Source: Symbiodinium sp. CCMP2592 (lineage: Eukaryota; Sar; Dinophyceae; Suessiales; Symbiodiniaceae). From it: 64,000 nucleotides of DNA. This document shows positions 38,542 through 49,055 of the stretch, in pieces; the first letter of the stretch is position 1; each line of letters starts with the position of its first letter. Position numbers and translations under genes: made by a program. The stretch covers positions 248,001 through 312,000 of the forward strand of contig CAJNDT010000502.1 of NCBI GenBank assembly GCA_905221615.1, in the 5' to 3' direction. Under the pieces are notes generated by a model that ran no database searches, was not told the origin of the DNA, and saw only the letters and a list, made by a program, of their open reading frames with translations.

Positions 38542-39605
38542 CCAGACAGGGCTTATGCGAGCTTTGGATTTGAATTTCGGTGGATGTTTCGCACAATCTC
38601 CGTCCCAAACTCCTTGCTTCTCGACGCTCGGATTTTGCGTATGCTTGCCCTCGTTTATGGGATTTGAACTCGCTTGGGTGTTGATGATTTGCAACACCCC
38701 TTCGTTGGATTTTGCTTGCAACCCAGAATGAGTTGCTTACTGCTTACTTTTTACTAGACGCTTCGCAGATGAGCCGTTGCAAAGGCTATTTCGTAGGGAT
38801 TCCTTTAGACAGTATACTATATCCCGAAACCCTCTTCGTTAGAGCAAGGTTTCGGGGCATATTCTTTTTTTTACGTTCAATCAGGAACCAAACGAACCCT
38901 AAGGTCCCTCATCACTCTTCTTTAAAGAACTACCTTTGTGGCTCAGGGTCTAGAATCGAAGAGCCTTGTTCTGTCACAGCTGTTATTCAGACATGGACGT
39001 CCATGCAAGCCCGGGCGAAAATTCAAGCGCTTTGCGTTAAACACTTGGCTTGCTTTTCAGACTTTCTAAAGTGGGCGTGGGCCCATCTACAATTTGGAGG
39101 CTGGAAGCAAAACCTTTAACGACTGTTCGGGAGTCAATCAAGGTAGATCGAAGATTTTGATGCTGGCAGGGGTCGCTCGTTTTCTGATTAGAGATTAGAG
39201 TTTTTGGGATCTAGCTAGGGATCCCTCATGTAATGTAATTTAAGGTAGATCCCTTACTTAAGGGGTTTTGGAGGCTCCGGGTAAGGAACCCTTCTTATTG
39301 TACCCTTATAGAACCCTTTAAAGGAACCCTTATTGTAGTACCCGTATAGAAAGGCTTGGAGTGTGGGGTCCTGTGGTTTTGGCTTTTCTTGGGCCCAAGA
39401 GGCTAGGAGACACCCTCAACCCGAAACTCAACACCTGAAGCCCTGAACTAGGTTTAGGGTTTGGGGGTTCCTTTTAAATTAAAGGGATCCTTTAAGGGTT
39501 TCTTTAAGGGCCCCTTTCAGGGATCTATAGGGTTTAGGGGTTTCAGGTTTTGGGGTTTAGGGTCTAGCGCTTAGGGCCCCTGCACCCTAGAACTCCAAAG
39601 CCCTG
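38542..39605. other. Unique-looking block, no gene called
   Basis: A 135-codon plus-strand frame at 38712-39119 is the longest; I recognise no domain in it. GATCCCTTTAAAGG-type units are at 39280-39340 and 39440-39530. Confidence 0.35.
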
Positions 39606-39606
39606 T

Positions 39607-39703
39607 ATGGGTAGTTGTCAAAAACTATGGTCCCTTTTTGGGCACCCGAAATTTTAGGTGCCGTATTATAATAAGGACCCCAAAAGGGACCATAATTTTT
39701 GAC
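39607..39703. mobile_element. Family F element with truncated right end
   Basis: GGGTAGTTGTCAAAAACTAT, the GGTGCCGTATTATAATAAGG core and ACCATAATTTTTGACA; the terminal CCACCC is missing. A right-end family A remnant follows at 39738-39770. Confidence 0.75.
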
Positions 39704-39898
39704 ACTTATAGATCCCTTTATCAGCACCCTTTAAGGGAACCCTAGTTACTAAGTCCCATGATCCTTTAAGTAGAACTCCAAAGCCCTGTATACACAAGCC
39801 CTGCACCCCAGAAACCCAACCCTGAACCCCCAAGAGCCTCACCACCGCAGCAGCCCTGGGCTTACTTATTTCCCAGACCTTCCAAAATCCCTTCAATC

Positions 39899-39930
39899 TC
39901 TATATATATATATATACACACATATACATA

Positions 39931-39966
<36 letters not shown>
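39899..39966. repeat. (TA)n microsatellite
   Basis: TA dinucleotides with one CACACATA interruption. Confidence 0.9.
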
Positions 39967-39973
<7 letters not shown>

Positions 39974-40018
39974 GCGCCTCTAGGGTCTATTTTACGCTCT
40001 ATTCTTTTCTGCATGACT

Positions 40019-40135
40019 AATATTATTTAAAATAATTGAAATAATTGAAATCAGCAGAGTTGATTTCAATTATTTCAATTATTTAAATCCGCAAAAGGGC
40101 CCAAATAATTGAAATAATTGAAATCCGAAGGCTGT
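40019..40135. repeat. AATTGAAAT palindrome, outer block
   Basis: AATAATTGAAATAATTGAAAT is followed by its inverse and then by the direct form again, spaced by GC-rich linkers (CAGCAGAGTTG, CCGCAAAAGGGCCC). It is related to the foldback at 40151-40349. Confidence 0.85.
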
Positions 40136-40150
40136 TCAGTGGGCCCAAGC

Positions 40151-40349
40151 CACCAAATCCAGGGATTTCAATAATTGAAATAATTGTAATAATTGAAATA
40201 ATTGAAATGGGGGGATTTCAATTATTTCAATTATTTAAATCCGCCTAAGGCCCCAAATAATTGAAATAATTGAAATCCCCCCATTTCAATTATTTCAATT
40301 ATTTCAATTATTTCAATTATTTCAATTATTGAAATCCCTGGATTTGGTG
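40151..40349. repeat. ~199-bp foldback of AATTGAAAT units
   Basis: The arms start CACCAAATCCAGGGATTTCA and end with the exact inverse. Each arm is about 80-85 bp of 9-bp AATTGAAAT units; the right arm has about one unit more. A second palindrome (GGGGGGATTTCAATTATT ... AAATCCCCCC) is nested at the centre. Confidence 0.92.
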
Positions 40350-40359
40350 CACCCCCCTA

Positions 40360-40600
40360 TCTCAGCCCCTTGCCTCGTACCCCATCACCACCCACCACCC
40401 ACCACCTATTATCCACCACCCGGCACCCCTCACCCGCCACGCCCACCACCCACACCCTCCCCACCAACCACCACACACCACCCACCACACACCACCCACC
40501 ACACCACCCATCACCCACCACCCACCACCCACCACTACCCAGCACCCGCCAGCCACCACTACCCACTACCCACCACCCACCACCTACTCCTCCCCATCAT
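40360..40600. repeat. C-rich (CACCCACCAC)n tract
   Basis: About 240 bp almost free of G on the plus strand, built of CACC and CCAC words. The open frames (Pro/His/Thr-rich on plus, Gly/Trp/Val-rich on minus) are artefacts. Confidence 0.9.
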
Positions 40601-40784
40601 CGTTATCACCATCCTATTATCATTTATCATCGGTTTATCACCTTTATCACCCACTCCCCCAAACCCACCCCTCACAACGCCAGCACAAACCCCCTGCCCA
40701 TTCACATCCCTCCCCCACCCCACCCACTACCCCCACCCCCACCACGAACCCATTAGGGTCCAACAGGGCTGCGGACACCCCACC

Positions 40785-40905
40785 CCCTCTCCATCATCTT
40801 CATCATCTTCATCATCTGCATCATCATTCATCATCTTCATCATCTCCATCATCTTCATCATCTCCATCATCTTCATCATCTTCTTCATCGTCATCATCTT
40901 CGTTG
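40785..40905. repeat. (CATCTT/CATCAT)n repeat
   Basis: Hexanucleotide-like CATCTTCATCAT pattern. Confidence 0.85.
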
Positions 40906-41064
40906 CCGGTTTCATTGGTTTTAATACCGCTCCCTCTATTCTTAAAGGTAATTTCATAGGTATTGTACGAACCATGATACAATCGATTTATTCTAACTAC
41001 TATATCAAGAATAGCTTACCACATCGCATCTACATACTTTGTAACCGGGCTTACTATAAAGGCC

Positions 41065-41475
41065 CCATATGAGGGATCCATAATGGGTTTCTAGAAAGTC
41101 TCTCTGTAAGGGATCTATAGTTTTTAATATAATGGGTTTCTATAAGGTCTCTACATCGAGGGTCTATAAGATTTCTATAAGCAATCTGTAAGGGTTTTCC
41201 AGAAGGGCTCCATACGAGCGATCTATGCAGGGCTTCCATGTGGTTTCTACAAAGGGTAAGGAATATATAGCAGTTGTCTATGAAAGCTCCATGTAAGGGA
41301 TCTTGTAAAGTTTTCTACAAAGAACTCCATTTGTTGATCTATACGGGGTTTCTATAAGTTCTCTATATAGGGGATCTATAAAGTTGCTATACGAATCTAT
41401 AAAGGCTGTCTATGAGGGCTCCATACAAGGGATCTGTGAAGGGATCTATAGGGATTTTTTCATGGGAATGTATAC
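41065..41475. repeat. Degenerate tandem repeat of GGGATCTATAAGGGTTTCTA type
   Basis: About ten diverged ~35-45-bp units containing GGATCTAT, GGTTTCTATAAG and GGGCTCCATA. It is a local expansion of the short unit dispersed throughout the window. Confidence 0.75.
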
Positions 41476-41610
41476 CTTCGATACGGATAATTGCGCCTTT
41501 GTTAAGATCGTGAAGACTATTAACTACGTGATATCCTTCTTGGCTAATGCTGTGATCACATCAGATCTGATATGTATAGAAATACATTGGAAGGCACATG
41601 GGAAAACAAA

Positions 41611-42760
41611 CTGACACATTACAGGCCTTCTAATGTGTCATTATTCCTATTGAAACCCTAAAGGCAAGGAACTTATACACTGTAGGGCATCTGTATATTG
41701 GAAGGTCTCTGGGTAGTATAAATTGACGCATTACAGGCCCTCTAATGTGTCACTCCACTCCTTCCTATGGAACCTCTATTGCAATGGAACTTTTCCACTA
41801 GAAAACCCCTGGACATAATAAACTGACACACTGCAGGCCCTATAATGTGTCGCTCCACCTATCCTATTGAAACCCTACTGATAAGAAATTGATACATCGG
41901 AAAGCACTTTTTATGGACATAACAAACTGGCACATTAAACCCACTATAATGTGTATCTTCACTTCCTGGGTCCTGGACTGGGCAAATTGACATATTACAT
42001 GCCCTCTAATGTGTCACTCCATTTCTCCTACTGAAACCCTACTAACAAGGAACTTATACATTGTCAGGCCCCTGTACCTGGGCATATCAAATTGACATAT
42101 TACAGGCACCCTAATGTGTCACTCCATCCACTCCGATTGACCCTCTACTGACAAGGAACTTATAACAGATTGGCACATTACATGCCCTGTAAAGTGTTAC
42201 TCCACTTCCCCTGTTCAAACTCTATTGACCTGGGCATAACGAATTAACACATTACAAGCCCTCTAATGTGTCACTTCACCCCTTCTATTGAAAGTATATT
42301 GACAAGGAAAATCCTACTTTGGAAGGCTCCTGGACACAGCGACCTGACACATTACAGACCCTCTAATGTGTTACTCCATTCCCCATGGAAACCTATTGAC
42401 AAGGAACTTATACACTGAAGCGACCCTGTATATTGGAAGGCCCCTGGGCAGAACAAACTGACACAATATAGACTCTCTAATGTGTCACTCCACTCCCGCC
42501 TATCGAAACTCTTTTGGCGAGGAACTTATACATTCGAAAGCCCCCAGACAGAACAAACGAACACATTACAAGCCTTTGACCTGTCACGCCCACTCATCCT
42601 ACTGAAGCCCTCTTGATATGAAGCTGATACATCGGAAAGCCCTTCTTACGGACAGAAGAAACTGGCACATTGCAGGGGCTATAATGTTTCTCTTCACTTC
42701 CTGGACAGGGCGAACCAATACATTACATGCACTCCTCATATTGAAACCCTATTGACAAGG
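41611..42760. repeat. ~105-bp tandem array with a hairpin in every unit
   Basis: Thirteen units start near 41611, 41723, 41824, 41929, 41988, 42093, 42173, 42245, 42345, 42458, 42558, 42661 and 42713. Most carry GACACATTA-N9-TAATGTGTC, then ACTCCACTCC, ATTGAAACCCTATTGAC and AAGGAACTTATACATTG. Some units are shortened. I recognise no known family. Confidence 0.85.
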
Positions 42761-43455
42761 AGCTAGTTTGTTCAGACCTGGCTTGCCTCAGTAGATATAT
42801 GTAGCATATGTAACAACAGAATATAACAGGCAACGAGTTGTAGTAAGTGTTGCGACAGCATCATGTGATATGGATGTGCCATGCCGTATGTATTCCCATA
42901 ATTTGTCATATGAACACATCCGATTCATGAGTACCGAACCTGTCAGGTTTTGCATTCTGGCCTGTGCGGAAATTACAAACAAATTTATGCCATATTACAG
43001 CGTGCATGCTTATTACGTGATTCTTGGGTGGATATGTCGTATGCAATTACTCAAACGCTGGCAAGTCAACAATAAGTCGAATTGTGAAATATTGGGACAG
43101 GACAATTTGTCCGTGTTGCCGATATACTGCTGACAGTGCTATGCATATCTCCACGACGATACATCATTCCTGGAAGATGTATGGACTATATACACTGAAA
43201 TGTGTCATCACAACGAATGTTTATTCATCGACAGTGTTGGGATCAGCACTCGATGTTCTGTTTATATAATACTCGTCTCCCTGAATGCGAATAATTTGCT
43301 ATAATTACTTGATAGAAAAATATAGCCTAGTCGATCCGAAACTTTTCAGGTCGTGGCTTTGTAATGTGGGCTGTGCTTATACCCTATATTTTGCTTTCCA
43401 TTATGTGCTGAAGACAACAAACCGCGGTTATATAGACCCTAAAGGTATCGGGCAC
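42761..43455. other. AT-richer block, no gene called
   Basis: Visibly richer in A/T than the rest of the window and free of palindromic elements. Frames of 64-87 codons have no recognisable motif. Confidence 0.4.
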
Positions 43456-43457
43456 AT

Positions 43458-43495
43458 CTATATATATATATATATACATATGTATGTATATATAC
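43458..43495. repeat. (TA)n microsatellite
   Basis: TA dinucleotides ending in TATGTATGTA. Confidence 0.85.
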
Positions 43496-43548
43496 CGTAA
43501 TGCATATTAGGGTTCCTGCTATAGCTTGAAGTATATTCCTTCATAGGG

Positions 43549-43628
43549 ATCCTTAGGGGGTAGGGGAAGGTTCTTATTGGGGGTATTACGGCCGTCCCCA
43601 ACTCCCCCCCGACGCCCCTAAGGGTCCC
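43549..43628. mobile_element. Small palindrome
   Basis: GGGATCCTTAGGGGGTAGGGG and CCCCTAAGGGTCCCT are approximate inverses around ATTACGGCCGT. Confidence 0.5.
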
Positions 43629-43654
43629 TATGATTCCTACAGTAAGAGGGAAAT

Positions 43655-43760
43655 GTAGGAACCTGATTAAGAAACCTTGGGCTTTTATTAGGGTTCCTCA
43701 TGCGAATCCTGGTTACTATTTTGGGGATATAGGCCCAGGGTTTCTTAATCAGGTTCCTAC
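43655..43760. mobile_element. Palindromic MITE-like element, family E
   Basis: GTAGGAACCTGATTAAGAAA to TTTCTTAATCAGGTTCCTAC, a perfect 20-bp inverted end. A right-end fragment recurs at 43849-43877. Confidence 0.92.
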
Positions 43761-44100
43761 ACTATACAATATAGAACCTTTATAGAGCCCTTATAGTAGC
43801 CCTTCAAAGGTACTCTTACCGTAAAGGAACCCTATTCTAATTAATGTCCAGGGTTCTTAATCTGGTTCCCACATTATCCTTATAGTACCCGTACCCTCTT
43901 AAAGGAACCCTTACACCCCTAAACACCCTAAATAAGCCACCTAAACAGCCTAAACCCTCTTTTCGGAAACTCCCAGTTCTCTGGAAGGTCTGAGAACCCT
44001 TCGCTGGAACTAAACAGTATAGATCCCATATAGGAACCCTTAAAGGAACCCTGATAGATCCCTTTAAAGATACCCTGGTTTTCGGAAACTCCGATGACTG
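43761..44100. repeat. Dispersed short repeats and family B end fragments
   Basis: AACCCTTATAGAGCCCTTAT-type units, plus TTTTCGGAAACTCCC at 43960-43975 and a second such end at about 44077-44092. Confidence 0.55.
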
Positions 44101-44615
44101 AAGCCAAGGAGATGAATGGGCTCTGGGCCGCCGAAGCCAAGCGCACAGCAGCTCGTGTCGGTCTCGGAATGCAAGTTCAGGTGCAGGGTAGGGTCTAGGG
44201 TGTTGAGTTTGGGGTGTAGGGTTCAGGGTGTAGGGTTGAGGGTTGAGGGTTTAGGGTTGAGGGTTCAGGGGTTTTAGAGTTCCAGAGAAGTTCTTAGGGT
44301 TATATGAAGGTCTTATATCAGGCTTTATCGAAGGTCATACGGTTGTTTGGAATGGCCCGGTATATAGTGACAATATGATGGCATGTGCATTCGCTGGTGA
44401 AGGGGTTTGGGAGGCTCCTCGGGGGTAGGGCGTAGGGTTGATGCTGCTATTAAAACCTTGAAGCCCTTGTAAACCCGTTTAAGCCCCTTATCAGGCTGAC
44501 TAAAACCATCCACTAGAGTAGGTTGGGGTGTTTAAGCCTAGTTTAAAAAGCTGGCACTGGAGATCCAAGCACAGGGAGACCACACACAGGCATTTCATGG
44601 TAGGTTTAGGTAGCT
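44101..44615. other. Spacer, nothing recognised
   Basis: GGGTGTAGGGTT/GGGTTGAGGGTT words are at 44185-44275. No supported gene. Confidence 0.4.
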
Positions 44616-44732
44616 TCTCTGATCGTGGGACTTAGTAACTAGGGTTGTAAGTAAGGTATCTGTACTTAACAAGACTTAAAGCTCCAATCAAGGTACTCAT
44701 GACCTTATTTACTAAGTCCCATGATCCTACTC
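44616..44732. mobile_element. Palindromic MITE-like element, family A
   Basis: TGATCGTGGGACTTAGTAAC to TTACTAAGTCCCATGATCC, with a diverged interior. Confidence 0.85.
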
Positions 44733-45368
44733 CAGGTGGGGTCTGTTAGGGTCCTTGTTTGATTGCTAACCTAAGCAGCCCAAAACGGGGAGGCCAGATA
44801 GGGCTTCTACAGGCTTCCCCACCGAGCGCCTTGGGCGACTGTGATTTGCATGTATCCCGAAAGGCTTGGGTTTGTCAGGGCTCAAATATCTACTATTGCT
44901 CTTATTATCAGTATTTTTGTTACTGTTACAAGTACTGTTACTACTATTCTTCTATTCTCATGATTATGCACAATAGCCTCTTCAAGCAGATATGCTTCTT
45001 GGTGTAGAGGTAGGGATTAAGGTAGTTTAGTGTTGGGTTGAGCATCCCTTCCTCTGGTGTTGCGTTGTCCAGGGCTGCTTTACAGGGGCGCAGAGGCTCA
45101 GACATGCATTGTTCCAGCAGCTATGTGCCACAAAGCAAGTTGAGAATCCCGGCATGCCGAAAATTTCCAGATTCAAACCCATGTCAGGAATCGGAGGCAA
45201 TGAACAAAGTTCCAATCAAGCATGCATTCCACCTAAACCCTAAACCCTAAACCCTAAGCCCTTTTGTTGCACTCGACAGCCTGGCTCTTTTGTAATGAGG
45301 TTTGTATAGGGGCCTCGAGAGGCTTTGGTTGAGGGTGCAGGGCTCAAGGTTCAGGGTTTATGATAGCT
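44733..45368. other. Spacer, nothing recognised
   Basis: Unique-looking DNA with a CCCTAAA patch at 45233-45260. No supported gene. Confidence 0.4.
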
Positions 45369-45450
45369 TATATATATATATATAATATAGTCTATTCTTT
45401 ATATATACATATATACATTTATATATAGATGTATATAAATATATATAGTC
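45369..45450. repeat. (TA)n-rich microsatellite
   Basis: Interrupted TA dinucleotides. Confidence 0.8.
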
Positions 45451-45764
45451 ATATGAATATTCACGCGTGCAGGGTTGAACGGTTTAGGCTTGGGGGTTGA
45501 AGTTTAGGGTGTCGCTTTCATGGCGTCTACTCCCCCGAAGCTTGCAGTTCTCGGCCTTCCAAACAAGGAACCTCGAAGCCCGAAGTCCCCACAATCTTTG
45601 GAGCCTTCCCCCAAGCTCCCCCACCGGCGCGCCATGTGGCCCAAGCTAGGAAGGCCAAAAGACCTTGATGCTTGGGAAGATAGGGCAAAGTAAAGTTTCA
45701 ACGCCCCAAGACAGCAAGTCTAGTGTTTCGTGATGTTGCAAACTGTGAACCATAACATATTAAT

Positions 45765-45868
45765 GTAGGAGCCTGATTAAGAATCCCTGGGCCTATAACC
45801 CCCAAAATAGTAGGATTCATATACGGAACCCTGATAAAGGCAGAAGGTGTCTTAACCAGGTTCCTACA
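45765..45868. mobile_element. Palindromic MITE-like element, family E
   Basis: GTAGGAGCCTGATTAAGAAT to TCTTAACCAGGTTCCTAC. Confidence 0.85.
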
Positions 45869-46224
45869 TGAAACTATATTCGCGCAAACCCTAAGCCTTA
45901 ATCCCTAAAGCCGCTTCGATTCGGCCCTAAGCCCCGGCAGCCCTGAGCTGAACAAGTGAAGACATGTGCCAGCTTGTGCCTGCGTCCTCGTCCTAAAGTC
46001 AAGGCAGGGTCTGGAAGACCATTCATAATTAGAATAGGGTTTGGGGGTATATGATTCTTGACTTATGGTAGAATAGGGTTTGGGGTATCTTATGCTACAA
46101 AGATAGTAGCATAGGGCTCTGGGGGGTGAAGTATGCTAGAATAGGGGAAGACCCAACCCTTGATAGTTAGAACAGGGTTTCGGTGAATATTATACATATG
46201 GTAGAGTAGGAGGTTTGGGTTACG
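45869..46224. other. Spacer with repeated AGAATAGGGTTTGGGG half-ends
   Basis: Four related stretches (46020-46205) containing AGAATAGGG or AGAACAGGG resemble the right part of family J in inverse. No gene. Confidence 0.4.
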
Positions 46225-46278
46225 CTACCTGCTGCTGCTGCTGCTGCTGCTAGTACTAGTACTAGTTTTACTACGACG

Positions 46279-46311
<33 letters not shown>

Positions 46312-46330
46312 GCTACTGCTACTGCTACTG

Positions 46331-46386
<56 letters not shown>

Positions 46387-46442
46387 GCTACTGCTACTAC
46401 TACTACTACTACTACTACTACTAGTACGACTACTACTGCTAC

Positions 46443-46540
<98 letters not shown>
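46225..46540. repeat. (CTA)n triplet microsatellite, left part
   Basis: About 315 bp of CTA/CTG triplets. The same triplet continues to the right of the inserted element at 47311. Confidence 0.92.
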
Positions 46541-46541
<1 letters not shown>

Positions 46542-46558
46542 GGCCTTCCCCCCCTGGT

Positions 46559-46861
46559 GCGACGCCGGTCGCTGAGTTCGTGGATGTACAACATGTTCCA
46601 TCACAGCTGTCGCGGTCCAAGATGCGGCGTAGCAAGGACAAGGATCGTCCACACCGCTGCAGTAAATGTCAGCAGGTGGGACATAGAAAAGACAGTTCGA
46701 AATGTCCTTTCTACGATGGATCGACGCCGGAGAAGCCGCAGAATGCTCTTTTGGCTAAGTTTGCACCTGCTTACTTGGAGCAAAATGTGAGAGCGAGAAC
46801 ATTAGGTTTTGGACATGGATGCTCTCCAAACCAAAATGCGCTAGACCATGGACGTCATTAG
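46559..46861 (+). pseudogene. CCHC zinc-knuckle fragment
   Basis: An open frame running in from the left inverted repeat encodes a basic stretch followed by RCSKCQQVGHRKDSSKC, a C-x2-C-x4-H-x5-C knuckle. This resembles the C-terminal knuckle of some MULE transposases and of Gag proteins. No catalytic domain is present, upstream the frame dissolves into the triplet repeat, and its last part reads into the 56-bp tandem repeat. It is best seen as a captured or leftover fragment. Confidence 0.4.
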
Positions 46862-47002
46862 GTTTTGGACATGGATGCTCTCCAAGCCAAAATGCGCTAG
46901 ACCATGGACGTCCTTAGGTTTTGGACATGGATGCTCTCCAAACCAAAATGCGCTAGACCATGGATGTCATTAGGCTTTGGACATGGATGCTCTCCAAACC
47001 AA
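46801..47002 (+). repeat. 56-bp tandem repeat, about 3.6 copies
   Basis: Units start ATTAGG/CTTAGG at 46801, 46857, 46913 and 46969, exactly 56 bp apart, with one to three differences between units. Confidence 0.95.
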
Positions 47003-47310
47003 CGATTTGAATGAAAATCATGATCAAAATGAGGCCCAAAAAACCTTGATTCTGATCGCTAGGTTTTGGGCACGAAAATCGAGACACCCAAAAACAGTAA
47101 AAAATCATGAAATTCGCAAAGACAATTGCTGTAAATACCAGCATTTTCGGGATGAACAATGTTAGAAAATATGATAAACATACACACGAAACCCGGAACA
47201 GTTGCCACTTTCGATAACTGCGGAAAAAAAGTGCTGTAAAACACAGCATTTCCGACCACAGCAAGTCCCAAAAATAAGAGGTTTGGGCGTCGCACCGGGG
47301 GGGATGCCTT

Positions 47311-47425
47311 ACTACTACTATTACGACGACGACGACGACTACTACTACTACTACTACGACGACGACGACGACGACTACTACTACTACTACGGCAATAGCA
47401 ACAACTACGACGACGACTACTGCTA
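47311..47425. repeat. (ACT/ACG)n triplet microsatellite, right part
   Basis: ACT and ACG triplets, the continuation of the microsatellite at 46225-46540. Confidence 0.9.
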
Positions 47426-48300
47426 CAATTTTCTGTTTCATTCGTAGACTTTTTTTAGCATTGTGAGCGCTGCATGTTCTCGAAGGTTGTCCCTGTGACC
47501 CTAAGGTTGTCCCGGGACTTTGAGGTCTTCAGAAGAAGAGCTCCTTTTAAAGGATGATGGGAACACTGCAGATACTGTGCATGATATCGGAAATGCTGCG
47601 TTCACACGGCCTGGCAGGATAAACTTGGGCCTGCTGAGATCGTTTGCTGGACGGTTTGACAAAAGGTTTAAAGATGCATCAGAGTGTGCAAAATCCTTAG
47701 TCCTTAATCCCCGAACCCAAAATACCCAACAGTACACGAGGAGGGTGTCGAAAATCTTGCAGGGACTGTATTGCATCCAAGAAGCCAGGCCTGGGGCTCC
47801 CTGGATGTTAGAATATATGGTGGGATAAAAACTATAGTGTATCATAGTTGATTATGGTATCTTCTTAATAGTAGTCTATTTATTATGGCGTGTCGTGCTT
47901 GTTGATAGTCGTGGATGGTCGGTGTGAAAGTGCTTGTCGTATCGTCGTTTCTGATAGTACGGCAGGCCGGGATACGTCTGAACTGCCACGGGCACTGAGT
48001 AATTTCATGCTGCTCCTCTTGTTCATGTGTGAGTTCCCACGCGCACACAGCAGCAAGTTTATGTTGAGCATTTTGACTTTCTGGTCTGGTCAAGATGCTG
48101 ACAGGAATGACAACCGAGGATGCCCATGACTTTGACAATGATGACAATTCGTTATGGTGTTGTGGTTCAGGATGATGGTGATGATGACGATCACGATGAT
48201 GATTTCGGGGGTCGTTTCCGATGGCATGATTCTCAGGCTGAAGATGATAATTGTCTTCATAATGGTCCCTTGTTGGAGTTACGAAGGCGCCTTTGCCTTA
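47426..48300. other. Unique-looking block with unsupported small frames
   Basis: A 102-codon plus frame at 47520-47828 and a 101-codon minus frame at 47842-48147 have mixed composition, unlike the repeat-derived frames, but no motif I recognise. This is the least repetitive stretch and a second possible place for a host exon; I do not call one. Confidence 0.3.
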
Positions 48301-48314
48301 ATCCCACCGAGCCC

Positions 48315-48600
48315 TAAACACAAAACCAGAGCCCACAAACCCAAAGCCCAAAAACAACACACTGAAAACTCAACCCAACACTCTAAAACCCCCAAACCCC
48401 AACACCTAACCCTAAGCCCACAACCCTAAACCCACAAAGCCCAACACCCTAAACCCTCTGAGCCCAAAAATCCCAAAGCCCAAAGCCCTACATTCTAAAC
48501 CCCTATATACCCTACACTCAACAAGCTCAACACCTTAAACCGCAGGCCCGAACCCTGAACCCACAACCCGAAACCCAAAACCCTGAGCCCAAAACCTAAA
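48315..48600 (-). repeat. Diverged CCCTAAA/CCCAAAC-type words
   Basis: Many CCCACAAA, CCCTAAA and CCCAAAGC words without regular spacing. Confidence 0.55.
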
Positions 48601-48618
48601 CTCCCAAGGCCCTTTACC

Positions 48619-48834
48619 TTACTTAGAGGATCATGGGACTTAGTAAGACAGGTTATAAGTACCTCAATGAGGGTCATAAGCAATTACAAGCATAGTTACA
48701 GTATTTATAACCCTAGCCTAGTTACTAAGTCCCATGATCCTCTAAATATCCACCCAAACCCATTCAGAACCTTGAATAGTAGCCCTTACAGATCCCTTTT
48801 CGGAACCCTTTAAAGGACCCCTAGATACAAAGTA
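48619..48834. mobile_element. Family A element with appended composite arm
   Basis: The element runs from ACTTAGAGGATCATGGGACT to CTAAGTCCCATGATCCTCTA (48748), followed by CATTCAGAACCTTGAATAGT and GATCCCTTTTCGGAACCC units, as in the composites at 52.2 and 58.6 kb, but without the final family A terminus. Confidence 0.8.
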
Positions 48835-48837
48835 CCC

Positions 48838-49055
48838 TAACCCCTAAACCCCTAAACCCCTAAACCCTAAACCCCGAAACCCCCAAGCCCTGAACCCTAA
48901 ACCCTGAAACCTGAACCCTAAACCCCTAAACCCTAAACCCTACACCCTACACCCTGCGCACTAAACCCTGAACCCTAAACCCTAAACCCTAAACCCTAAA
49001 CCCCAAACCCCTAAACCCCTAAACCCTAAACCCTAAACCCTGAACCCTAACCCTA
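48838..49055 (-). repeat. CCCTAAA array
   Basis: About 29 CCCTAAA/CCCCTAAA/CCCTGAA units. Confidence 0.9.

Larger units (their letters stand above)
46541..47310. mobile_element. ~770-bp terminal-inverted-repeat element inserted in a triplet microsatellite
   Basis: The left end AGGCCTTCCCCCCCTGGTGC + GACGCC (46541-46566) and the right end GGCGTCGCACCGGGGGGGAT + GCCTT (47286-47310) are inverted matches over ~25 bp with two small differences. ACT triplets lie directly outside both ends. The interior carries a CCHC knuckle frame and a 56-bp tandem repeat. It is too small to encode a full transposase and is read as non-autonomous. MULE-like origin is a guess. Confidence 0.75.

Noticed and set aside
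40131-40150. Family G fragment (GGCTGTTCAGTGG)
   Set aside because: The match is only about 13 bp, with no further family sequence on either side; chance similarity cannot be excluded.
40329-41072. 247-codon plus-strand frame
   Set aside because: It runs through the CACC tract and CATCTT repeat; its Pro/His/Thr and Ile/Ser composition is a by-product of repeats.
41611-42760. CRISPR array
   Set aside because: The repeats contain a palindrome and have a roughly regular period, but the between-repeat parts are also related to one another, units vary in length and sequence, and the context is eukaryotic.
46953-47441. 162-codon minus-strand frame next to the triplet repeat
   Set aside because: The N-terminal third is poly-Val from the ACT/ACG repeat and the rest is antisense to the inserted element, with no domain recognised.
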